A stretch of DNA of 64,000 nucleotides from SG8-41 sp964521405 (GTDB lineage: Bacteria; Pseudomonadota; Gammaproteobacteria; Burkholderiales; SG8-41): NCBI GenBank assembly GCA_964521405.1, contig CAZFRR010000299.1, positions 1 through 64,000 on the forward strand, in the 5' to 3' direction. The notes below the pieces were generated by a model that did no database searches, was not told the origin of the DNA, and worked only from the letters and a program-made list of their open reading frames with translations. This document shows positions 8,359-16,639 of the stretch, piece after piece (within the stretch, counting starts at the first letter, position 1; each line of letters starts with the position of its first letter). The position numbers and the translations under genes were made by a program.

Positions 8359-8979
8359 CTACCACACGGGAATGTTGAATTTCTGCAGGAGCTCGATGGT
8401 TTCCGCCAGCGGCAAACCCATGATGCCGGAGTAGCTGCCGGAGATTCGCGTCGCAAAAGCGCCCGCCCGCCCCTGGATGGCGTAAGCGCCGGCCTTGTCG
8501 AGCGGCTCGCCGCTCGCGCAATAGCGCCGGATATCGGTTTCAGAGAGCTCCCGGAACCACACGCTGGAGACCGAAATCTGCGACTCGATTTGCTCCTTCA
8601 GCGCGACCGCCACCGCTGTCAGCACCTGGTGCTCGCGGCCGGAAAGCGCGCGCAGGATGCGCGCCGCGTGCTCCGCGTCGTCCGGCTTGCCGACGATCTG
8701 ACCGTCGAACACGACGATGGTATCCGCGGCAAGCGCCGGCTTCTGCGGCAGGCCGCGGTATGCAATCTGGCGCACCGCCATGGCGGCTTTCTCCCTGGCA
8801 ATTCGCAGAACGTAAGCCCCGGGCGATTCGTCCGGGAGCGGCGTCTCGTCGACGTCCGCCCCGCGCCGCAGGTCCTCGCGCAGCAGCAGCAGCTCGAACG
8901 GCACGCCGATCTGCTTCAACAGATCGCGCCGCCGCGGGCTGCGCGAGGCGAGGTAGATGCGCTTGTCGCTGATGCTCAT
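8359..8979 (-). CDS. maf: Maf family nucleoside triphosphate pyrophosphatase
   Basis: A 206-residue Maf-type pyrophosphatase that hydrolyses dTTP/UTP or modified nucleotides to the monophosphate, a house-cleaning enzyme also tied to division arrest. The family signature LASRSPRRRDLL opens the protein. Later motifs are DETPLPDESPGAYVLRIARE and AADTIVVFDGQIVGKP, followed by a conserved GREHQVLTAVAV and YAIQGRAGAFATRISGSYSG. It is followed closely by rng, as in many proteobacteria. Confidence 0.94.
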   Translation of the reverse strand: MSISDKRIYLASRSPRRRDLLKQIGVPFELLLLREDLRRGADVDETPLPDESPGAYVLRIAREKAAMAVRQIAYRGLPQKPALAADTIVVFDGQIVGKPDDAEHAARILRALSGREHQVLTAVAVALKEQIESQISVSSVWFRELSETDIRRYCASGEPLDKAGAYAIQGRAGAFATRISGSYSGIMGLPLAETIELLQKFNIPVW

Positions 8980-8980
8980 T

Positions 8981-9076
8981 CTAGGATCGAGGATTGAGGA
9001 TTGAGAACTAGGGTTTGAATACCAACGGTATTGGAATAACGCTCAATGCTCAATCCTCATGGCTCAATCCTGATTC
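8981..9076. repeat. Inverted pair of GGATTGA word arrays
   Basis: The left arm (8981-9012) repeats GGATCGA, GGATTGA, GGATTGA. The right arm (9041-9076) repeats CTCAATGCTCAATCCTC and GGCTCAATCCTGATTCTC. The arms sit between rlmH and maf, so this operon gap is the only loose one in the unit. Confidence 0.75.
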
Positions 9077-9541
9077 TCACTCCCTATGATAGGGGTGATT
9101 GTGCAACAACGAGTGCGCGCGATAAAGCTGCTCGGCCAGCACCACGCGCGCGAGCCCATGGGGGAGCGTCAGCTGGGATAGCGACCATACCCAGTCCGCC
9201 GCTTGCTTCACGGCGGGGTCCAGCCCGTCCGCGCCGCCCACGATGAAGGCCACGTCCCGCCCCGACTCCCGCCAGCGCGTGATGCGCCGCGCGAGCTCCA
9301 TCGTGCTCACCAGGGTGCCGCGCTCATCGAGCACGACCTTGACGCAGCCCGCGGGCAGCGCAGCCAAAATCCGCTCCCCCTCCATCTCGAGCACGCGCTT
9401 GACCGGGCCGCCGCGCGCCGCCGGCTTCAGCGCCACCAGTTCGACGCGCGCCTCGCGCGGCATCCGGCCGGCATACTCGGTAAAACCGGCGTCCACCCAG
9501 TCCGGCATGCGGTGACCGACTGCGACCACCCGAAATTTCAT
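9077..9541 (-). CDS. rlmH: 23S rRNA pseudouridine-1915 N3-methyltransferase RlmH
   Basis: A 154-residue SPOUT methyltransferase that methylates pseudouridine 1915 in helix 69 of 23S rRNA on assembled 70S ribosomes, using SAM. The N-terminus MKFRVVAVGHRMPDWVDAGF and the trefoil-knot region (FIVGGADGLDPAVK, then LTLPHGLARVVLAEQLYRA) are canonical, and it ends HNHPYHRE as expected. The length is normal. It lies 12 bp after rsfS in the ribosome-maturation operon. Confidence 0.97.
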   Translation of the reverse strand: MKFRVVAVGHRMPDWVDAGFTEYAGRMPREARVELVALKPAARGGPVKRVLEMEGERILAALPAGCVKVVLDERGTLVSTMELARRITRWRESGRDVAFIVGGADGLDPAVKQAADWVWSLSQLTLPHGLARVVLAEQLYRAHSLLHNHPYHRE

Positions 9542-9553
9542 TTTGCCGGTGCC

Positions 9554-9913
9554 TCAAGAGGTGCTGGCCACACGACGGCGGCGGGCACGTAGCGGCGGGG
9601 CCCACAGCTCTTCCAGGTTGTAATGCCTGCGGGTGGCGGCTTGCATGATGTGGACGACCAGGAAACCGAGGTCCACCAGTATCCACTCACCTGTCCGCTC
9701 GCCCTCCACGCTGTGAACGCGCACTCCGAGCGCCTTCATTTTCTCCTGGAGATGCCTGGAAAGCGCCTTGCCCTGGCGGGCCGAATCGGCGCTCACAACG
9801 ATGATCTTGTCGAACAGCGAGGACATCTTCCTCACGTCGAGCACCGCGATGTCGCGCCCCTTGATGTCGTCCAGCGCCGCGACCGCGGCCTTGGTGAGCT
9901 TGTCGAGTCTCAT
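9554..9913 (-). CDS. rsfS: Ribosomal silencing factor RsfS
   Basis: A 119-residue protein of the RsfS/DUF143 family that binds L14 on the 50S subunit and blocks subunit joining in stationary phase. Diagnostic stretches are DIKGRDIAVLDVRKMSSLFD, VVSADSARQGKALSRHL and GEWILVDLGFLVVHIM. The ATG at 9913 shares its A with the nadD stop codon (TAATG), so translation is coupled. A longer reading into nadD is only an overlapping frame. Confidence 0.96.
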   Translation of the reverse strand: MRLDKLTKAAVAALDDIKGRDIAVLDVRKMSSLFDKIIVVSADSARQGKALSRHLQEKMKALGVRVHSVEGERTGEWILVDLGFLVVHIMQAATRRHYNLEELWAPPLRARRRRVASTS

Positions 9914-10575
9914 TAATCCTTTGCGTACAGCTGGTGCGATTGAATATAGTCGAGAACCTCGGCGGGCAGCAAATAGCGGGGGCTTGCGCCCGCCCGCAGC
10001 ATGCCGCGAATGGCCGTCGCCGAAATATCGAGCGCGGTGAACGGGACCACGGCGATGCCCCCGGCAGGCGAAAGATGCGTCGCCAGCGGCTGCTGCATGA
10101 GGCGCGCCGAGTACTCGCGCGCGAGCGGCTGCGGCATGCGTTCGGACCAGTGTTCCACCGGAAAGCCGGGACGGTGGGCGACGGCGACGTGCGCCAGCTT
10201 GAAGATTTCGTGCCAGCGGTGCCACGTCGCGAACTCGAGAAACGCGTCCGCTCCGAGGAGCAGCACGAGCGGACGTGACCCGCCGGCTTCCGCGCGCAAT
10301 TCGGCGAGCGTGTCCAGGGTATAACCAGGACCTGCGCGGCGCATCTCGCGCTCATCCACCCTGAATCGCGCGTTGCCGGCCACCGCCAGCCGCACCATCG
10401 CCAGGCGCTGCTCGGCCCCGGCCTGCGGCGCGCTGCGATGCGGCGGCGTGCCGCTCGGGACGAGGCGCACTTCGGCGAGCTTCAACGTTTCTCCCAACTC
10501 CTCGGCCAGGCGCAGGTGGCCGTAGTGGATGGGGTCGAAGGTGCCGCCGATGACGCCGATGGGCGCGGTTGCCAT
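9913..10575 (-). CDS. nadD: Nicotinate-nucleotide adenylyltransferase
   Basis: A 220-residue enzyme that joins nicotinate mononucleotide and ATP into deamido-NAD in NAD synthesis. The nucleotidyltransferase signature is IGVIGGTFDPIHYGHLRLAE, with the HxGH histidines, and the C-terminal ISATAIRGMLRAG matches the ISSTxIR motif. It is the first gene of the nadD-rsfS-rlmH-maf-rng unit. A tandem repeat (GAGTGCT words) begins directly upstream of its start codon. Confidence 0.96.
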   Translation of the reverse strand: MATAPIGVIGGTFDPIHYGHLRLAEELGETLKLAEVRLVPSGTPPHRSAPQAGAEQRLAMVRLAVAGNARFRVDEREMRRAGPGYTLDTLAELRAEAGGSRPLVLLLGADAFLEFATWHRWHEIFKLAHVAVAHRPGFPVEHWSERMPQPLAREYSARLMQQPLATHLSPAGGIAVVPFTALDISATAIRGMLRAGASPRYLLPAEVLDYIQSHQLYAKD

Positions 10576-10685
10576 TCAGTTCTGAGTGCTGAGTGCTGAG
10601 TGCTGAGTTAAGCAAGTGCGAAACGAGACCCGGCCGCCGACCCACTGAAAAATGTACTTGACGTTCACTTTGCACTCAGCACTGA
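10576..10685. repeat. Tandem GAGTGCT words with inverted remnant
   Basis: The left array (10576-10608) repeats CTGAGTGCTGAGTGCTGAG. The right side (10669-10685) keeps one inverted copy (TGCACTCAGCACTGA). The array begins at the nadD start codon and ends at the aceF stop, occupying the whole gap of about 110 bp. Confidence 0.7.
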
Positions 10686-11993
10686 TCATAGGACCAGGCG
10701 GCGGATATCGGTGAGGACCGTGCTGAGAAACGAGACGAAGCGCGCGCCCTGCGCGCCGTCGATCACGCGGTGGTCGTAGGATACCGACAGCGGCAACATG
10801 AGCCGCGGCTCGAACGTCTTCCCGTTCCAGACCGGCTGCATGGCGGATTTGCCGACGCCGAGTATCGCCACCTCCGGCGCGTTGATGATGGGCGTGAAGT
10901 GCGCGCCGCCGAGCCCGCCCAGGCTCGAAATCGAAAAGCAGCCGCCCTGCAGGTCGTGCGGCGAGATCTTCCCGGCCCGCATGCGAGCGCTGACCTCGCC
11001 CAGCTCCTTCGCCAGCTCCATCAGGCCCTTCTTGTCCACGTCGCGGATCACCGGCACCACCAGCCCGTTCGGCGTGTCCACCGCCACGCCGATATTGAAA
11101 TACTGTTTGAGAACCAGGCTTTCCCCGTCCGCGGACAGCGAGGCATTGAATTCCGGGTGCTGCCTCAGCGCCACCACCACGGCTTTCAGCAGAAAACAAA
11201 GTATGGTGAAGCGTATCCCCTGTTTCTTAGCTTCCGCCGTCTGGACCTTGCGGAATTCCTCGAGCTCGGTGATGTCGGCCTGGTCGTTCTGCGTGACGTG
11301 CGGAATGGTGACCCAGTTGCGGTGCAGGTTCGCGCCCGAGAGCTTTCTGATGCGCGCGAGCGGCTGGCTGGTGACCGCCCCGAATTTCGCGAAATCCACC
11401 ACCGGTAGCGGCAGCAGGTTGAGCCCCGCACCCCCACCCGCACCGCGCGGGCGCGAGAGCTCGCCCTTCACATAGTTCTGGATATCCTCCTTGAGCACGC
11501 GCTCCTTGGGTCCGGTGCCCTTCACGCGCGTTAAATCCACGCCCAGCTCGCGCGCAAAACGCCGCGCCGAGGGGCTCGCATGCGCGCGCGCAAAAGCCGC
11601 CTCATCGACTGCGGCGGAAACCGTTGACGCGGCGGCAGGCCGTGGCGGGGCGGGTTGAGAAGCGGGCACCGGTGCGGGTGCAGGCGCCGCGCGCGGCGCG
11701 GAAGCCGGCGCGGCTTTCTCCGCCACCGGTTTTGCGGCGGCAGCCCCGTCGCCGGAAGACTCGATCGTGAGCACGAGCGCGCCCTCGGAAACCTTGTCGC
11801 CGACCTTGAGCTTGATTTCCTTCACCGTGCCGGCGGCGGGCGAAGGCACTTCCATCGTCGCCTTGTCCGACTCGAGCGTGACGAGCGGGGTTTCCCGGCT
11901 GACGCTGTCGCCCGGCTTGACCAGCACCTCGATCACCGGGATGTTCTTGAAATCCCCGATGTCGGGGACCTTGACTTCAATGATGTTGCTCAT
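10686..11993 (-). CDS. aceF: Pyruvate dehydrogenase E2, dihydrolipoyl acetyltransferase
   Basis: A 435-residue core enzyme of pyruvate dehydrogenase that transfers acetyl groups from lipoyl to CoA. One lipoyl domain (1-76) carries K44 in ESDKATME. A Pro/Ala-rich linker (about 80-125) is followed by the E1/E3-binding domain (ASPSARRFARELGVDLTRV). The catalytic domain ends with DHRVIDG from residue 407. Many betaproteobacterial E2 proteins have two or three lipoyl domains, while this one has a single domain. It lies downstream of aceE with a repeat between them, and the E3 gene lpd is not in the window. Confidence 0.95.
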   Translation of the reverse strand: MSNIIEVKVPDIGDFKNIPVIEVLVKPGDSVSRETPLVTLESDKATMEVPSPAAGTVKEIKLKVGDKVSEGALVLTIESSGDGAAAAKPVAEKAAPASAPRAAPAPAPVPASQPAPPRPAAASTVSAAVDEAAFARAHASPSARRFARELGVDLTRVKGTGPKERVLKEDIQNYVKGELSRPRGAGGGAGLNLLPLPVVDFAKFGAVTSQPLARIRKLSGANLHRNWVTIPHVTQNDQADITELEEFRKVQTAEAKKQGIRFTILCFLLKAVVVALRQHPEFNASLSADGESLVLKQYFNIGVAVDTPNGLVVPVIRDVDKKGLMELAKELGEVSARMRAGKISPHDLQGGCFSISSLGGLGGAHFTPIINAPEVAILGVGKSAMQPVWNGKTFEPRLMLPLSVSYDHRVIDGAQGARFVSFLSTVLTDIRRLVL

Positions 11994-12003
11994 GCGAAAC
12001 GGG

Positions 12004-12105
12004 GTGACTCGTTACTCGTTTTCCGTTTCTCGTGCACGGACGCCCTCACCGGCGCCGCCGGAGGCGGTCGATGTTAACAGTCACGAGGAACGAGAAACGA
12101 GTCAC
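12004..12105. repeat. Inverted GTGACTCG word pair inside aceE-aceF
   Basis: The left arm (12004-12035) reads GTGACTCGTTACTCGTTTTC then CGTTTCTCGTG. The right arm (12081-12105) is the inverse (TCACGAGGAACGAGAAACGA then GTCAC). This is the same word family as at 4799 and 50807, here separating two genes of one complex whose products are needed in fixed ratio. Confidence 0.85.
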
Positions 12106-12110
12106 TTCCT

Positions 12111-14786
12111 CTAGACCTTGGCGGGATTCGGCTTTTCCGGATCCACGCCATACTTCATGATCGCTTCGGCGACCTTTTTCTGCGGCAGCGCTTCCTGGTC
12201 GGCAAGCGCCTTCAACGCTGCAACCGCGACGTAGCGCCGGTCCACTTCGAAGTGGCCGCGCAGCGCCCGCCGCGTGTCGGAACGCCCGAAACCGTCGGTG
12301 CCGAGCACGCTGTAGTGCGCCGGCTGCGGCAGGTAGGCGCGGATCTGGTCGGCGAATACCTTCATGTAATCGGTCGCCGCGATGACCGGGCCGGCATGGT
12401 CCCTCAGGCACTGCTCGACGTAGGCCCTTCGCGGTTCGGCCTCGGGATGCAGCAGGTTCCAGCGCGCGGTCTCGATGCCGTCGCGCCGCAGCTCGTTGAA
12501 GCTGGTCACGCTCCAGATGTCGGCGGAGACGCCGAAGTCCTTCTCGAGCAGCTCGGCCCCGGCGATGACTTCGCGCAGGATGGTGCCGCAGCCCATCAAC
12601 TGCACTTTCAGCTTGCCCTTGGCCGCCTTACTCTTCGAGATCAAGTGCATGCCGCGCAGTATGCCGGCCTCAGCCCCTTCCGGCATCGCGGGATGCGCGT
12701 AGTTCTCGTTCATCACCGTGATGTAGTAATAGACATCTTCTTGGTCCTGAACCATGCGGCGCATCCCGTCCTGGATGATCACCGCCAGCTCGTAGGAGAA
12801 AGTCGGGTCGTACGACACGCAGTTCGGGATGGTTGAGGCCAGCAGGTGGCTGTGGCCGTCCTCGTGCTGCAGTCCCTCGCCGTTCAGCGTGGTGCGGCCG
12901 GCGGTGCCGCCCAGCAGGAAGCCGCGCGCGCGCATGTCGCCAGCCGCCCAGGCGAGGTCGCCGATACGCTGGAACCCGAACATCGAATAGAAGATATAGA
13001 ACGGGATCATCGGCTGGTTGTGCGTGCTGTAGGAGGTCGCCGCCGCGATCCAGGAGGAAAATGCGCCCGCCTCGTTGATGCCCTCCTGCAGGATCTGGCC
13101 GCTCTTGTCCTCCTTGTAGTACATCAGCTGGTCCGCATCCTGCGGCGTGTAGAGCTGCCCCACCGAGGAGTAGATGCCGAGCTGGCGAAACATGCCCTCC
13201 ATGCCGAAGGTGCGCGATTCGTCCGGCACGATCGGCACCACGAGCTTGCCGATGCGCTTGTCGCGCACCAGCGTGTTGAGGATGCGCACGAACGCCATCG
13301 TGGTGGAAATCTCGCGGCCCTCCGTTCCCTTCAGCAGCGCCTCGAACGCCGTCAGGGGCGGCACGTCGAGAGACACGCTCGTCCGCCGCCGCGCCGGCAC
13401 GCTGCCGCCCATCGCCTGGACGCGCTCCCGGAGATACTTCATCTCGGGGCTGTCTTCAGACGGCCGGTAGAACGGCATTTCCTCGAGCTTGTCGTCCGGA
13501 ATCGGGACGTCGAAGCGGTCGCGGAACGCCTTGACCGAGGCCGTGCCCATTTTCTTCTGCTGGTGGGTGATGTTCTGGCCCTCGCCCGCTTCGCCCATGC
13601 CATAACCCTTCACGGTCTTGGCAAGGATCACCGTGGGCTGGCCCTTGTGCTTCATCGCCGCGGCGTAGGCGGCGTAGAGCTTGTGCGGGTCGTGGCCGCC
13701 GCGGTTCAGCCGCCAGATATCGTCGTCCGACATGTTGGAAACCATTTCCAGCAGCTCGGGGTACTTGCCGAAGAAATGCTTGCGCACGTAGGCGCCGTCG
13801 TGCGACTTGAAAGCCTGGTATTCGCCGTCCACGCATTCTTCCATGCGCCGCAGGAGGAGCCCGTTCTTGTCGCGCAGGAGCAGCGGATCCCAGTACGAGC
13901 CCCAGATCACCTTGATCACGTTCCAGCCGGAGCCGCGGAATGCGGATTCCAGCTCCTGGATGATTTTGCCATTGCCGCGCACCGGCCCGTCGAGCCGCTG
14001 CAGGTTGCAGTTGATGACGAAGACCAGGTTGTCGAGCCGCTCGCGCCCCGCGAGCGAGATCGCGCCGAGAGACTCCGGCTCGTCCATCTCGCCGTCGCCG
14101 CAGTAACACCACACCTTGCGGCCCTCGGTGTTGGCCAGGCTGCGGCCCTGCAGGTAGCGCATGAACCGCGCCTGGTAGATCGCCATGATCGGTCCCAGTC
14201 CCATGGATACCGTCGGGAACTGCCAGAAATCCGGCATGAGCCAGGGATGGGGATAGGAAGAAAGCCCCTTGCCGCCGACCTCCTGGCGAAAATGCCGGAG
14301 CTGCTCGTCGCTGATGCGGCCCTCGAGGTAGGCGCGCGCGTAGATGCCCGGGGCGGAGTGGCCCTGGAAATAGACCAGGTCGCCGCCAAAGCTGTCGTTC
14401 CAGGCGCGGAAGAAATGATTGAAGCCGACGTCGTAGAGCGTGGCGGCGGAGGCGAAGCTCGCGATATGGCCGCCCAGCTCGGAGGATTCCTTGTTGGCCT
14501 TCAATACCATCGCCATGGCGTTCCAGCGCACCAGCGAGCGGATCTTGTTCTCCAGCTCGGGGTCCCCCGGTGAGCGCTCTTCCTGGGACAGCGGGATGGT
14601 GTTCAGGTACGCCGTGTTAGCGTTGTACGGAATGTAGGCGCCATGGCCGCGCGCCATCTCGACGAGCCTTTCGAGTAGAAAGTTGGCACGCGCGGGGCCT
14701 TCGCGCTCGAGCACCGAATTGAGCGCTTCGAGCCACTCCCGGGTCTCCTGCGGGTCAACGTCGGGTTGGATGTCGTTCAGATCCAT
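12111..14786 (-). CDS. aceE: Pyruvate dehydrogenase E1, homodimeric
   Basis: An 891-residue thiamine-diphosphate enzyme that decarboxylates pyruvate and acetylates the lipoyl group of AceF. It is the single-chain, homodimeric E1 type of proteobacteria. The thiamine-diphosphate motif is in WCYCGDGEMDEPESLGAI with a downstream NLVFVINCNLQRLDGPV. The start at 14786 (MDLNDIQPDVDPQETREWLE) matches family N-termini. An ATG at 14810 would add eight residues that do not resemble the family. A TATAAT-like box lies upstream. Confidence 0.97.
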   Translation of the reverse strand: MDLNDIQPDVDPQETREWLEALNSVLEREGPARANFLLERLVEMARGHGAYIPYNANTAYLNTIPLSQEERSPGDPELENKIRSLVRWNAMAMVLKANKESSELGGHIASFASAATLYDVGFNHFFRAWNDSFGGDLVYFQGHSAPGIYARAYLEGRISDEQLRHFRQEVGGKGLSSYPHPWLMPDFWQFPTVSMGLGPIMAIYQARFMRYLQGRSLANTEGRKVWCYCGDGEMDEPESLGAISLAGRERLDNLVFVINCNLQRLDGPVRGNGKIIQELESAFRGSGWNVIKVIWGSYWDPLLLRDKNGLLLRRMEECVDGEYQAFKSHDGAYVRKHFFGKYPELLEMVSNMSDDDIWRLNRGGHDPHKLYAAYAAAMKHKGQPTVILAKTVKGYGMGEAGEGQNITHQQKKMGTASVKAFRDRFDVPIPDDKLEEMPFYRPSEDSPEMKYLRERVQAMGGSVPARRRTSVSLDVPPLTAFEALLKGTEGREISTTMAFVRILNTLVRDKRIGKLVVPIVPDESRTFGMEGMFRQLGIYSSVGQLYTPQDADQLMYYKEDKSGQILQEGINEAGAFSSWIAAATSYSTHNQPMIPFYIFYSMFGFQRIGDLAWAAGDMRARGFLLGGTAGRTTLNGEGLQHEDGHSHLLASTIPNCVSYDPTFSYELAVIIQDGMRRMVQDQEDVYYYITVMNENYAHPAMPEGAEAGILRGMHLISKSKAAKGKLKVQLMGCGTILREVIAGAELLEKDFGVSADIWSVTSFNELRRDGIETARWNLLHPEAEPRRAYVEQCLRDHAGPVIAATDYMKVFADQIRAYLPQPAHYSVLGTDGFGRSDTRRALRGHFEVDRRYVAVAALKALADQEALPQKKVAEAIMKYGVDPEKPNPAKV

Positions 14787-14836
14787 GGCGACCACCGTTT
14801 CAAAGAACACGCGCCCCGGTTGCGGCGGGGGAAGGC

Positions 14837-14842
14837 ATTATA
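14837..14842 (-). promoter_or_regulatory. Possible aceE -10 box
   Basis: The minus strand reads TATAAT about 50 bases before the aceE start codon. No good -35 hexamer is seen at 16-18 bases, so this is a partial promoter match only. Confidence 0.4.
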
Positions 14843-14935
14843 GCATCGGAGAAATGCCAACCTGCGCGGCAATTCCTTGAGAAATATACGTTATTAGCGC
14901 CGCAGGCCGTCGCCGGGCATGACAGGCGGTCGCCA

Positions 14936-15721
14936 TCAGCGGCCCCGGAATGTCGCGGGGCGCTTCTCCAGAAAGGCGTTCATGCCTTCCTTGCGGTCCT
15001 GCGTGCCGAAAGCCTGTGCGAAGAGATCGGTCTCAAGGGCGCAGGCGGTGTAGAGGTCGAGCTGACCGCCGCGCTGCACCGCCTGTTTTACGAGCCGCAC
15101 GGCGGCCGGCCCCTTGGCGACGATCGTCCGCGCCGCCTCGAGTCCCTTCGTCTTCAACTCGGATGCCGGGTAAACGTGATTGGCGAGCCCGATGGCGAGC
15201 GCCTCCGCCGCCTTCACCTGGCGCGCGGTGGTGAGGAGCTCGAGCGCTCGCGCCGGGCCGATTCTGCGCGGCAGGCGTTGCGTGCCGCCGAAGCCGGGCG
15301 GAATGCCGAGGTTCACCTCCGGCTGGCCGAACACGGCGTTCTCGGCAGCCAGTATCCAATCGCAGGCGAGCGCCAGCTCGCAGCCGCCGCCGAGGGCATA
15401 CCCATTCACCAGCGCGATCACCGGTATCGGCAGCGCTTCCAGCGCAAACATGACCTGCATGCCCCGCTCGGAAATCTCGCGCGCCTGCTCGATTGCCGCG
15501 TTCTGCATCTCCGCGATGTCGGCGCCCGCGACGAACGCCTTCTCCCCCGCGCCGGTGACGAGCAGAACACGCGCCTTGTCGTCCGCCGCGACCTTCGCGA
15601 TCGCGGCCGCGATTTCGTCCAGCGTCGCGGCGTTCAGCGCGTTCAACGCTTTCGGGCGATTGACCGTCAGCAGGTAGATCCCCGCCTCGGGTTGCTCGAG
15701 CAGTATGTTCTTGAAATCCAT
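14936..15721 (-). CDS. Enoyl-CoA hydratase (crotonase fold)
   Basis: A 261-residue crotonase that hydrates trans-2-enoyl-CoA. The acid/base pair is visible: the first Glu in GGGCELALACDW and the second in FGQPEVNLGIPPGFGGTQRL. The oxyanion-hole stretches are KAFVAGADIAEM and NGYALGGG. The start at 15721 (MDFKNILLEQPEAG) was preferred to a start 33 bases upstream, which adds a non-conserved leader. It is followed upstream by an SDR on the same strand across a tandem repeat, and together they could carry out two steps of beta-oxidation. Confidence 0.93.
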   Translation of the reverse strand: MDFKNILLEQPEAGIYLLTVNRPKALNALNAATLDEIAAAIAKVAADDKARVLLVTGAGEKAFVAGADIAEMQNAAIEQAREISERGMQVMFALEALPIPVIALVNGYALGGGCELALACDWILAAENAVFGQPEVNLGIPPGFGGTQRLPRRIGPARALELLTTARQVKAAEALAIGLANHVYPASELKTKGLEAARTIVAKGPAAVRLVKQAVQRGGQLDLYTACALETDLFAQAFGTQDRKEGMNAFLEKRPATFRGR

Positions 15722-15770
15722 TAGAACCTTAATTGTGGAAAATGATGTTGTCACGCATTCTGTTTCTGCT

Positions 15771-15803
15771 TTTCTTGGCGTCTTGGCGTCTTGGCGGTTA
15801 ATT
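15771..15803. repeat. Tandem TTGGCGTC words
   Basis: Three copies of a 9-base word (TTGGCGTCT) ending in TTGGCGGTTAATTC separate the hydratase start from the SDR stop. The same word occurs at 221-250, 22734-22761, 28078-28106, 28220-28250 and 60240-60265. Confidence 0.8.
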
Positions 15804-15804
15804 C

Positions 15805-16572
15805 TTACTTTGCCGACATCCGCACCGCGCCGTCGAGCCGGATCACTTCCCCGTTCAGCATCGTGTTGACGATGATGTGCTCCACTAGCGCCGCGTACTC
15901 GTCGGGCCTACCGAGCCGCGGCGGGAACGGCACCTGCGCGGCGAGCGAGCGCTTGAGCTCAGGGGTGAACGCCGCGACCATCGGCGTCTCGAAGATGCCG
16001 GGCGCGATGGTCATCACGCGGATGCCGAAGCGCGCCAGCTCGCGCGCCGCGGGCAGGGTCAGCCCCGCCACGCCCGCCTTGGACGCGCTGTAGGCCGCCT
16101 GCCCGATCTGGCCGTCGAAGGCGGCAACGGAAGCGGTGTTGACGATGATGCCGCGCTCGCCACCGGCGTCGGGCGCATTGCTCTCCATCGCCTGCGCCGC
16201 CAGCCGCAGCACGTTGAAGGTGCCGATGAGATTGATCTCGATCGCGCGGCGAAAAGTATCGAGAGGGTGCGGCCCGCTTTTTCCCAGAATGCGCTCGGCG
16301 GGCGCGATGCCGGCGCAGTTCACCGCCCCGTGCAGCGCGCCGAACCTGCCGCGCGCCACGGCGATGGCTTGCGCCACCTGCGGCTCGTCGGTGACATCGG
16401 CGGCGGCGAACAGGCCGCGCGCGCCAAGCTCGGCGGCAAGTTTCGCGCCTGCGCCGGCGTTGACGTCGCAGATCACGGCGTTGCCGCCCGCCGCCGCGAG
16501 CTGGCGGGCGGTCGCCGCCCCCAGTCCCGAAGCGCCGCCGGTGACGAGGAAGGTGCGGCCGGCTATTTGCAT
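15805..16572 (-). CDS. SDR, 3-hydroxyacyl-CoA dehydrogenase type
   Basis: A 255-residue short-chain dehydrogenase. The cofactor motif is TGGASGLGAATARQLAAAGG, with Asp after the second strand (ICDVNAG), favouring NAD. The catalytic YSASKAGVAG holds Tyr and Lys, and NTASVAAFDGQIGQAAYSAS is characteristic of the type-II 3-hydroxyacyl-CoA dehydrogenase (HSD17B10-like) subgroup. Its neighbour is an enoyl-CoA hydratase, so it probably oxidises the hydroxyacyl-CoA product. The exact chain or branch preference is not visible. Confidence 0.88.
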   Translation of the reverse strand: MQIAGRTFLVTGGASGLGAATARQLAAAGGNAVICDVNAGAGAKLAAELGARGLFAAADVTDEPQVAQAIAVARGRFGALHGAVNCAGIAPAERILGKSGPHPLDTFRRAIEINLIGTFNVLRLAAQAMESNAPDAGGERGIIVNTASVAAFDGQIGQAAYSASKAGVAGLTLPAARELARFGIRVMTIAPGIFETPMVAAFTPELKRSLAAQVPFPPRLGRPDEYAALVEHIIVNTMLNGEVIRLDGAVRMSAK

Positions 16573-16589
16573 GGTCGGCCGGATGGGAC

Positions 16590-16622
16590 GTGAATCGTGA
16601 ATCGTGAATCGTGAATCGTAAG
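16590..16622. repeat. Tandem GTGAATC words
   Basis: Four copies of the 7-base word GTGAATC occur in a row between two minus-strand genes. The same word or its complement occurs at 39309, 48459, 49981, 54099, 54162, 57758 and 57826. Confidence 0.8.
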
Positions 16623-16639
16623 CCGGTTACCCGCCACGG

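Noticed and set aside
12846..14573. A 575-codon frame on the plus strand opposite aceE
   Set aside because: Low-complexity Val/His/Arg-rich protein without motifs, fully opposite a canonical aceE.
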